A DNA stretch of 5,164 nucleotides. It comes from Bacteroidia bacterium (GTDB lineage Bacteria; Bacteroidota; Bacteroidia; Bacteroidales; VadinHA17). Shown here piece after piece: positions 1 to 5,164 of this stretch. The first letter of the stretch is position 1. The number at the start of each line of letters is the position of its first letter. Made by a program: the position numbers and the translations under genes. Under the pieces are notes generated by a model. It had not been told where the DNA came from and made no database searches. It saw only the letters and a list, made by a program, of their open reading frames with translations. Location: positions 1-5,164 of the forward strand of contig JAPLEC010000084.1 of assembly GCA_026391515.1 (NCBI GenBank). The letters are read 5' to 3'.

Positions 1-562
1 TTATACCCATGAACATAAAAGAATATTCCCATCCGTATGTATGAACGATAAATCCTAATAAAGGAGCAAAGAGCACTGTCGCAAAATATTGAGCTGAATT
101 AAAAATAGCTGCTGCTGTACCTGTTTCCCTGGCAGGGAACCAGGCGACCGAAATTCTGCTGTTCGCCGGAAAAGCGGGGGCTTCTGCTATACCTAAAAGG
201 AACCTTAAAGTAAACAATGCAACAACGGCCGAAAGACCGACAAAAAAACCCGTAAACCCTGTTAAAAATGTAATAAAAGACCATGCGAAAAGACTGATAG
301 CATATATTTTCCTTGATCCAAAACGGTCCAGAAGCCATCCTCCGGGAAGCTGAGCAATGACATACGACCACCCGAATGCCGAAAAAATATATCCCATTGA
401 CACAGAATCCAGATGCAGGCTTTTAGCCAGTGCCGGCCCTGCGATGGATAGAGCTGTCCGGTTTGCATAGTTTATTGCAGTTGCCAAAAAAAGCAGTGAT
501 ACTATGACCCAGCGAAAATAACTTTTCTTTGATTCTTCTGTTGACCGGCTTTCAGAATTCAT
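1..562 (-). CDS. MFS transporter of the GarP/GudP (galactarate/glucarate) type, N-terminal part
   Basis: This is the first 187 codons of an inner-membrane major facilitator of the anion:cation symporter group; the C-terminal part lies beyond the left edge. Translated from the ATG at 562-560, the protein has a short polar N-terminus (about residues 1-15), then successive hydrophobic helices. NYANRTALSIAGPALAK (31-47) and GYIFSAFGWSYVIAQLPGGW (57-76) follow the pattern of E. coli GarP. MFS motif A is GGWLLDRFGSRK (74-85). The stretch at 120-168, including GIAEAPAFPANSR (124-136) and IFNSAQYFATVLFAP (153-167), is close to GarP as I recall it. The expected role is proton-coupled uptake of galactarate or glucarate. 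The divergent neighbour is galactarate dehydratase, which supports this substrate. Galactonate or hexuronate transporters of the same family (DgoT, ExuT) are alternatives, so no symbol is assigned. The start is chosen because it is the first ATG before the polar leader and helix 1; no Shine-Dalgarno is visible, only AT-rich DNA. Confidence 0.88.
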   Translation of the reverse strand, partial: MNSESRSTEESKKSYFRWVIVSLLFLATAINYANRTALSIAGPALAKSLHLDSVSMGYIFSAFGWSYVIAQLPGGWLLDRFGSRKIYAISLFAWSFITFLTGFTGFFVGLSAVVALFTLRFLLGIAEAPAFPANSRISVAWFPARETGTAAAIFNSAQYFATVLFAPLLGFIVHTYGWEYSFMFMGI

Positions 563-570
563 TTTAAAAA

Positions 571-599
571 TTGTTTTGGCTGAATTTAATCTATCTTTA
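571..599 (+). promoter_or_regulatory. Candidate Bacteroidota-type promoter for garD
   Basis: TATCTTTA at 592-599 resembles the Bacteroidota -7 element TAnnTTTG (one mismatch, at the last base). TTG at 571-573 lies 18 bases upstream, close to the usual spacing for the -33 element. Transcription would start a few bases after 599, leaving a leader of roughly 45 bases before the garD ATG at 653. In DNA this AT-rich, such a match can arise by chance, so this is only a candidate. Confidence 0.2.
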
Positions 600-631
600 A
601 ATCTTTATGCTATTTACGAAATATTTTTAAG

Positions 632-651
632 TTTTAAACCGGACTTTAAAA
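632..651. repeat. Short inverted repeat directly before the garD start
   Basis: TTTTAAA (632-638) and TTTAAAA (645-651) are perfect 7-base inverted arms around a 6-base spacer CCGGAC. The repeat ends one base before the garD ATG. It could be a regulator site or a weak hairpin affecting translation start, but all arm bases are A or T and chance occurrence is plausible. Confidence 0.3.
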
Positions 652-652
652 G

Positions 653-2203
653 ATGTCAGAAGCGCCAATTATTATTAAAATAGCAAAAGAAGATAACGTG
701 GGAGTAGTGGTCAATGTAAACGGTCTGCAAAAAGGGACGCTCCTCAATGACGGTACTATTCTATCTCAAAATGTACCGGCAGGTCACAAAGTTGCGTTGA
801 CCAATATTTCTGAAGGAGACAAAATCATCAGATATGGTCAGATAATAGGTTATGCAAACAGACTGATCCATCGTGGAGAACTTGTGCACGAATCCGTGAT
901 CTCACTTCCCGCACCTCCCGGCCTGGATTCAATTCCATTGACAGATGATCCGAAACCTGAACCGGAACCATTGACGGGGTATTCATTTTATGGATATCGT
1001 AATGCAGATGGCAGTGCAGGGACAAGGAATATTTTAGGGATCACCATCAGCGTACAATGTGTTGCCGGCTTTACTAATTTTATTGTTAAAAGGATAAAAG
1101 AAGAATTACTTTCAAAATATCCGAATGTCGATGATGTTGTAGCTCTGAATCACACCTATGGATGTGGTGTGGCTATCAATGATTCTTCTGCAGTTATCCC
1201 GATAAGAACAATTAAGAATATTGCGGCCAATCCCAACTTTGGCGGTCAGATCCTGGTAGTCGGACTGGGCTGTGAAAAGCTGCTGCCGGAAAGACTTTTA
1301 CCTCAGGATCATCATACACTGGAAAAATCCGATAATCCTGTTTCAAATATCGTTATCATGCAGGATGAATCTTTCCGGGGATTTGATGAAATGGCCGGAG
1401 GTATCATGAAAGCAGCCGAAGAGCATTTGAAGTGGCTGGACAGGAGAAAGAGAGTAATCTGCCCGGCATCGGATCTGGTAGTTGGTATGCAATGCGGCGG
1501 GAGTGATGCTTTTTCAGGAATTACTTCAAATCCCGTGGCAGGTTTTGCTGCTGATCTTATTGTCCGTACCGGTGGAAGCGTAATGTTCTCTGAAGTGACA
1601 GAGGTTCGTGATGCTGTTCATCTCCTGGTTCCCAGGACTATAGATTCTTCGGTTGGTAAAGCCCTCATAAATGAGATGAAATGGTATGACGATTACCTTT
1701 TAAAATGGGGAACTGACCGGAGTGCCAATCCCTCACCGGGGAACAAGCGCGGCGGATTGAGCAATGTGGTTGAAAAAGCCCTGGGATCGATAGCAAAATC
1801 TGGAACCAGCCCTATCGTGGATGTCTTAGGTCCCGGCGAAAAGATAAGACGAAAAGGACTCTCTTTTGCAGCAACTCCTGCCAGCGATTTCGTGTGCGGT
1901 ACTTTACAGCTGGCATCAGGCATGAACATTCATGTGTTTATGACCGGTCTGGGCACTCCGTATGGATTAGCCATGGTACCGGTAATTAAAGTGGGATCAA
2001 ACTCGAAACTTAGCGATCGATGGTTTGATCTGATTGATCTTGATGCCGGACAGGTCGCCCTTGGACAAAAGACAATCGAAGAAATGGGTTGGGAATTGTT
2101 CAGGATGATTTTAGAAGTTGCGAGCGGTGAGAAAGAAGTTGCCTGCGATAAATCAGGCTTGTATAACGATCTGGTGCTGTTCAATCCGGGACCCACTACC
2201 TGA
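653..2203 (+). CDS. garD: Galactarate dehydratase
   Basis: GarD dehydrates galactarate (meso-galactaric acid) to 5-dehydro-4-deoxy-D-glucarate in the cytoplasm, the first step of galactarate catabolism (EC 4.2.1.42). The 516-residue product aligns by eye end to end with E. coli GarD (523 residues), so it looks complete. Residues 1-95 form the N-terminal SAF-type domain (VNVNGLQKGTLLNDG, GHKVAL, IIRYGQIIGYA). A proline/glutamate linker lies near 99-107. The UxaA/GarD-type catalytic region carries GYRNADGSAGTRN (114-126), HTYGCG (167-172), GLGCEKL (204-210), MQCGGSDAFSG (279-289), FSEVTEVRDAVH (312-323), DRSANPSPGNKRGG (355-368), ATPASDFVCG (407-416) and GTPYGL (434-439). The family is metal dependent; I do not assign individual metal ligands. 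The related altronate dehydratase (UxaA) is the main alternative, but the full-length GarD-like match and the GarP-like divergent transporter favour galactarate. The ATG at 653 gives the expected N-terminus; no Shine-Dalgarno is visible. The gene ends in TGA. Confidence 0.95.
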   Translation: MSEAPIIIKIAKEDNVGVVVNVNGLQKGTLLNDGTILSQNVPAGHKVALTNISEGDKIIRYGQIIGYANRLIHRGELVHESVISLPAPPGLDSIPLTDDPKPEPEPLTGYSFYGYRNADGSAGTRNILGITISVQCVAGFTNFIVKRIKEELLSKYPNVDDVVALNHTYGCGVAINDSSAVIPIRTIKNIAANPNFGGQILVVGLGCEKLLPERLLPQDHHTLEKSDNPVSNIVIMQDESFRGFDEMAGGIMKAAEEHLKWLDRRKRVICPASDLVVGMQCGGSDAFSGITSNPVAGFAADLIVRTGGSVMFSEVTEVRDAVHLLVPRTIDSSVGKALINEMKWYDDYLLKWGTDRSANPSPGNKRGGLSNVVEKALGSIAKSGTSPIVDVLGPGEKIRRKGLSFAATPASDFVCGTLQLASGMNIHVFMTGLGTPYGLAMVPVIKVGSNSKLSDRWFDLIDLDAGQVALGQKTIEEMGWELFRMILEVASGEKEVACDKSGLYNDLVLFNPGPTT

Positions 2204-2224
2204 AATGAACATTTTAAAAATTAA
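2204..2224. other. Convergent gene junction without a recognisable terminator
   Basis: Only 21 bases lie between the garD stop and the stop of the leftward TIR gene. The junction is nearly all A/T, with the palindromes TTTTAAAA (2212-2219) and AATTAATTAATT (2219-2230, running into the TIR gene's stop codon). There is no GC-rich hairpin followed by a U-run on either strand, so no intrinsic terminator is called. The two transcripts probably overlap at their 3' ends. Confidence 0.5.
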
Positions 2225-4543
2225 TTAATTATTCTTTTGACTGGCAACAGCCTTTTTTGCTGCTTCGAGATGAAGATATAATGAGTTGTTATAAAAAGAT
2301 TTTAAACTATCACTTTTAACAAGCAATTTCAGTGCTTCTTTATATTTGTTTTGCTTGTACAATCCCCAGCCTTTAATATGTAAAGAGTTTGAATTATCAG
2401 GCTTTAATTTTAGGGCTTGATCGGTGAGTTCCAAACCTTCATTAATGTTCCGATCATTATCAATCAGGAAATAAGCAAGATTATTCAGCCTGAGTGTACT
2501 ATCAGGTTGAAAGGAGAGTGCTTGCCGATAATATTCCTCAGCTTTATTTAACATTCCAGCCTCAGAATAAATCCCAGCTAAGTTTGTTGTTATAGCTGCT
2601 TCAGATGAAGCATTGTCCTTAAGAATAGATTTATATTTCTCAATATATCTATTTGCAGAAATCGTATCTTTTTCAGCTAATGACAGGACAGCCTGGTTCG
2701 AGATTATGCCAGGAGTGTCAGGGAAATCCCGTTCTGCTTTTTTGTTGAGTTTTTTTTCTTTTTTAAATTGACCGGTCTTATAATAAGCTGATCCGAGTTG
2801 AATATAGTCAAAAACCCAGGTGGGTTTCACCCCCCATTTTTTATATATATTCAGAGACTTTTCCAATAAAGGGATGACTTTATCCCATTGGCTTAATAAT
2901 CTGTAATTATTACCTAAATTATAATAAGTCAATGGATTTTGACTATCTAAATCAATTAATTGTTTTAAATATTTTATTCTTCCTGGTGGGCCTTCGGTGT
3001 ACCAAGCATATAGATCATCTACGTTGAGTCTCATGTATATGGGCATATGGTCTCTTTTTTTGTAAGCCCTTAAACAATATTCTTTTCCTTCCTTTAATAA
3101 ACTTAAGCTTAAATCATTTCTGGAAAGCATCATTACTGCAAAAGTGAAGTTTGAGTCAATTTCTATTGCTTCAAGGAAACGTTCCCTTGCTGTATTAAAG
3201 TTTCCTTTCCCAAAAGCATTCATTCCAGAAATATAATTACGGTATGCCTCTGGAGAATTTGTCGTTTCGTACTGACGGAAATCAGGAAGTTCTTTCTGTT
3301 TCAATTGGGATATTGTAAGGAAGTTTTTTATTTCCACTGAAAGCAAATCGACAATATCCAGGATATTGTCTCTTTCAGAAGACCCCTCAATTTTGAAAGG
3401 TTTAAAAATCTCTCCCGTTTTTGAATCAATTAATTGTGCATTCAATCGTATTTTACCGCCTTCCTGATTAATACTTCCACAGATAAAAAGATTTGCATTC
3501 AACTTCTGCGATATTTTACCGGCAACAGAAGGTGAAATTGCAGCATAGTTTGCAATATCTTTATTTTCAAAAAAACTATTAATCGCTTCTGTTTGTCTGA
3601 CTTTTAATTCTTCTGAGTTTGACAGTGAGGTGATTAAATTATCCTGGATCATCTCTTGCCAGAAATTTTTTGTAGTATCATTGGTCATATTCTGAAACGG
3701 CATCACTACGATAGAGATATCACCTTTTTCTCTAAGGTATCCAAGCTTGTCCCGTTTGAATATTTTTGGATATAGAAATAAAGCTGCAATGATTAAAACT
3801 GCCAGAACTGTAATTCCTGACAGTAACTTGATTTTACCTGTTTTAGTTAGTTCTTCCTTTTTTATCTGTTGTTCTTCTGTGGTTACTTGCTCAAAAAGTC
3901 CCGCATGCTCAGTTTTTCCTTTTGTATCAAGCGTTGGGGTAGTCTTCAGTCCTAAAATAATTTCTTTAATCGCAAGAGCTACTTTGTTGATCTGATCATG
4001 ATAATATGTTTTATTAAGATTATCATTTGGATGATCTTCACTGGCTTTAAGCGGTCTGCTTACACCTGTGGATGTCTTGAATACAAAATCTAATGCACGC
4101 AACACACTTCCTGTTTCCTTCTCAAACAGTTTCACGTCTTCTGGTTCAAGATCGTGTATCCGGATCGGAAGTATCCTGCTTGCTACATTACCGCTCCTCA
4201 ACTTAATGTCTTTCCCAAAACTATCTTTTTCTGCCATCCTGAGAAATGCCAGAAACTCATATTGCCAGGCATAACTATTAGGATCGCAATAGGTCTGGGA
4301 AAGAATTGGTATAAAAATGAGACACTTTAGTTTACCCTCAAGACTCTTATCAACATTATGTGTCTCCTGAAGGCGGTCATGTGGATTTTCATCGAAATAT
4401 ACTGAGATATCCTCCTTAAAGGTAGCTTCAAGCTCTCCCTTAAGATTATCAACAAACTTAGTTACCCATCCATCGTGCTTATTATCCTTCTGACGGTAGC
4501 TGATGAAGATGTCGTAATTATATCCTGGAATGAGACTTGCCAT
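2225..4543 (-). CDS. TIR domain / transmembrane / TolB-like / TPR protein
   Basis: This 772-residue protein has a receptor-like layout known from Bacteroidota. Residues 8-155 are a TIR domain: YDIFISYRQKD (10-20) is box 1, ISVYFDENPHD (46-56) a later strand, and CLIFIPILSQTYCDP (74-88) leads to SYAWQYEFLAF (90-100). There E96 sits where TIR NAD-cleaving enzymes carry the catalytic glutamate. Residues 241-259 form one hydrophobic membrane segment. Residues 274-410 resemble the TolB-like/FlgO domain (ISIVVMPFQNMTND at 276-289; FICGSINQEGGKIRLNAQLI at 353-372). TPR-like helical repeats follow from about 430 to 765, clearest at 535-565, 650-682 and 715-745. The likely topology is a cytoplasmic TIR domain with an external TolB/TPR part, but positive charges flank both sides of the membrane segment, so this is inferred. 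NADase activity, signalling or defence is not shown. The start is fixed by the family-like MASLIPGYNYDIF opening and by the ATG abutting the upstream TAA, which suggests translational coupling. GC content is visibly lower than in garD. Confidence 0.9.
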   Translation of the reverse strand: MASLIPGYNYDIFISYRQKDNKHDGWVTKFVDNLKGELEATFKEDISVYFDENPHDRLQETHNVDKSLEGKLKCLIFIPILSQTYCDPNSYAWQYEFLAFLRMAEKDSFGKDIKLRSGNVASRILPIRIHDLEPEDVKLFEKETGSVLRALDFVFKTSTGVSRPLKASEDHPNDNLNKTYYHDQINKVALAIKEIILGLKTTPTLDTKGKTEHAGLFEQVTTEEQQIKKEELTKTGKIKLLSGITVLAVLIIAALFLYPKIFKRDKLGYLREKGDISIVVMPFQNMTNDTTKNFWQEMIQDNLITSLSNSEELKVRQTEAINSFFENKDIANYAAISPSVAGKISQKLNANLFICGSINQEGGKIRLNAQLIDSKTGEIFKPFKIEGSSERDNILDIVDLLSVEIKNFLTISQLKQKELPDFRQYETTNSPEAYRNYISGMNAFGKGNFNTARERFLEAIEIDSNFTFAVMMLSRNDLSLSLLKEGKEYCLRAYKKRDHMPIYMRLNVDDLYAWYTEGPPGRIKYLKQLIDLDSQNPLTYYNLGNNYRLLSQWDKVIPLLEKSLNIYKKWGVKPTWVFDYIQLGSAYYKTGQFKKEKKLNKKAERDFPDTPGIISNQAVLSLAEKDTISANRYIEKYKSILKDNASSEAAITTNLAGIYSEAGMLNKAEEYYRQALSFQPDSTLRLNNLAYFLIDNDRNINEGLELTDQALKLKPDNSNSLHIKGWGLYKQNKYKEALKLLVKSDSLKSFYNNSLYLHLEAAKKAVASQKNN

Positions 4544-4546
4544 TTA
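4541..4546 (-). promoter_or_regulatory. Abutting stop-start junction TAA-ATG
   Basis: Read on the minus strand, the upstream TPR frame ends with TAA (4546-4544) and the TIR gene's ATG (4543-4541) follows with no base between them, in the same frame. There is no intergenic promoter space and no Shine-Dalgarno just upstream, which suggests co-transcription and translational coupling by termination-reinitiation. Confidence 0.6.
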
Positions 4547-4942
4547 GTTAACAGTATATTTCTCTAGAATTCTTTTAAACTCAGGCTGATCCTTTAATGG
4601 AGCCCATCTGGGATCCAGCTCAAGGATTTTGGTTGTAAGGTTTCCCGGGATTGAGAGGAGATATTTTATTTGCTCGATAGCTTCATCATATTTCCCAAGC
4701 ATTACATAAGTATGTGCTAAATTTTCTATAAAGATTGGCCCCCTAAAAGCTTCTTTACTTACTGGTAATAACTTTACCGCTTTTTCGCTTGTATTTAGCG
4801 CCTTTTCATTAAGACCCAACCCGGCATATGCAACACCGAGCGAACTATATAACCTTGGATCTTCCGGCAAATCAATCATCTTTTTTTCAAGGAATATACA
4901 AGCAGAATCATAGTAGGCATGTTCTAATTCAGGTTTATTCAT
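4544..4942 (-). CDS. Downstream open fragment of the interrupted TPR gene, possible reinitiation product
   Basis: From the ATG at 4942-4940 the interrupted gene stays open for 132 codons. The product would hold a partial repeat (EHAYYDSACIFLEKK, 7-21), a TPR unit at about 27-60 (LYSSLGVAYAGLG, 31-43), a second at about 70-100 (NLAHTYVMLGKYDEAIEQ, 74-91), and the conserved tail at 107-128. It has no signal peptide or membrane segment. This ATG is the first in-frame ATG after the nonsense codon and lies inside the conserved stretch YGLMNKPELEHAYYDSA, so it is almost certainly an internal methionine rather than the native start. No Shine-Dalgarno precedes it. If ribosomes do reinitiate here, they would also deliver ribosomes to the abutting TIR start at 4543. 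It is listed separately because automatic annotation would probably report it as a small TPR protein. Confidence 0.45.
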   Translation of the reverse strand: MNKPELEHAYYDSACIFLEKKMIDLPEDPRLYSSLGVAYAGLGLNEKALNTSEKAVKLLPVSKEAFRGPIFIENLAHTYVMLGKYDEAIEQIKYLLSIPGNLTTKILELDPRWAPLKDQPEFKRILEKYTVN

Positions 4943-5164
4943 TAAACCATAGATATTTGCATAATAAAGATATTTTGGCGTAAAGGAGTTCTGCCCTTGA
5001 AAAACTTTGGACTTGAAAAGTGCAAGAATTTTAAGCGCTTCTTAATATTTACCGTCATAAATATCAAGGTTAATATTTGTTTCGATAATCGAAGAATCTG
5101 ACATAAGAGATTTAATATTCCGGGCTTCCTTTTCCAATATTTCTCTTGCTTTTGTTGTATTTCC
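4544..5164 (-). pseudogene. TPR protein of the TolB-like/TPR class, C-terminal part, interrupted by an in-frame TAA
   Basis: The frame enters at the right edge (first codon 5164-5162) and reads 40 codons, ending in IYDGKY, before a TAA at 5042-5044. The same frame then continues with EALKILALFK and reaches the ATG at 4942 after 33 codons. It runs on to the TAA at 4544-4546. GKY-x-EALKIL is an ordinary TPR helix in which x would normally be Q or E, so a single change from CAA or GAA to TAA explains the stop without any frameshift. The C-terminal part has TPR units and ends with LELDPRWAPLKDQPEFKRIL, a tail typical of TolB-like/TPR proteins (LDPxWxPLxxxPxF). The N-terminal domains lie outside the window, so what they are (TIR, DNA-binding, kinase or other) is unknown. 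A sequencing error at 5042-5044 would restore an intact gene. Confidence 0.7.

Larger units (their letters stand above)
563..652. promoter_or_regulatory. Divergent intergenic region between the transporter gene and garD
   Basis: These 90 bases separate two divergent start codons and must carry both leftward and rightward promoters unless one is supplied from elsewhere. The region is very AT-rich. It contains a direct repeat ATCTTTA (593-599 and 601-607) and an inverted repeat next to the garD start, described separately. Neither start has a recognisable Shine-Dalgarno sequence, which is common in Bacteroidota. That this is a shared control region for an aldarate-responsive regulator is inference from layout; no known operator was recognised. 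Confidence 0.5.

Noticed and set aside
127..140. Small inverted repeat CCCTGGCAGGG as an operator
   Set aside because: It lies inside the transporter coding sequence and encodes part of the conserved AWFPARE stretch, so coding constraint explains it.
99..468. Two other minus-strand frames overlapping the transporter gene
   Set aside because: They run in different frames from the clear MFS translation, with cysteine- and tyrosine-rich products lacking any recognised motif.
828..2196. Open frames on the minus strand inside garD (828-1025, 1693-1929, 1930-2196)
   Set aside because: garD is a full-length family match across the whole interval, and the antisense products show no family resemblance.
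2204..2230. Intrinsic bidirectional terminator between garD and the TIR gene
   Set aside because: The palindromes are entirely A/T and there is no stable GC stem with a following U-run.
3747..4274. Open frames on the plus strand inside the TIR gene (3747-3995 and 4068-4274)
   Set aside because: They are antisense to a well-supported TIR/TolB coding region, have no recognisable domain and no convincing start signal; they are shadows of the real gene.
4544..5044. Reassignment of TAA as a sense codon to explain the two in-frame TAAs
   Set aside because: The second TAA is followed at once by a well-supported start, and the TIR gene itself ends at a TAA where the protein plausibly finishes. One nonsense mutation plus one normal stop is simpler.

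Overview
The window most likely comes from a member of the Bacteroidota. The best evidence is a TIR-transmembrane-TolB-like-TPR protein whose opening residues and architecture recur in that phylum. The AT-rich intergenic DNA and the lack of Shine-Dalgarno sequences before the starts agree with this. Genus cannot be told from the sequence. The left part is a sugar-acid (aldarate) catabolic locus and the right part is a lower-GC, leftward signalling or accessory region.

Positions 1-562 (minus strand) hold the N-terminal 187 codons of a major facilitator transporter of the galactarate/glucarate (GarP/GudP) type, cut by the left edge. A 90-base AT-rich divergent intergenic region follows. Positions 653-2203 (plus strand) hold a complete galactarate dehydratase (garD, 516 residues). 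Transporter and dehydratase form a divergent uptake-plus-first-step pair: import of galactarate or glucarate, then dehydration to 5-dehydro-4-deoxy-D-glucarate. The later enzymes of the pathway are not in the window.

garD converges, across only 21 bases, with a leftward unit. Positions 2225-4543 (minus) encode a 772-residue predicted membrane protein: an N-terminal TIR domain with a candidate catalytic glutamate, one transmembrane segment, a TolB-like domain and a long TPR array. Its ATG directly abuts the TAA of the gene upstream (4544-4546), in the same reading frame. That upstream gene, which enters from the right edge, is the C-terminal part of another TPR protein of the TolB-like/TPR class. 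It carries an in-frame TAA at 5042-5044, with recognisable TPR coding sequence on both sides, so it is probably a nonsense-mutated pseudogene, unless the stop is a sequencing error.

No RNA genes, CRISPR arrays, insertion sequences or attachment sites were seen. The points most worth following up are the interrupted TPR gene, the in-frame TAA-ATG junction, and the TIR receptor-like protein. No clearly new system is demonstrated.
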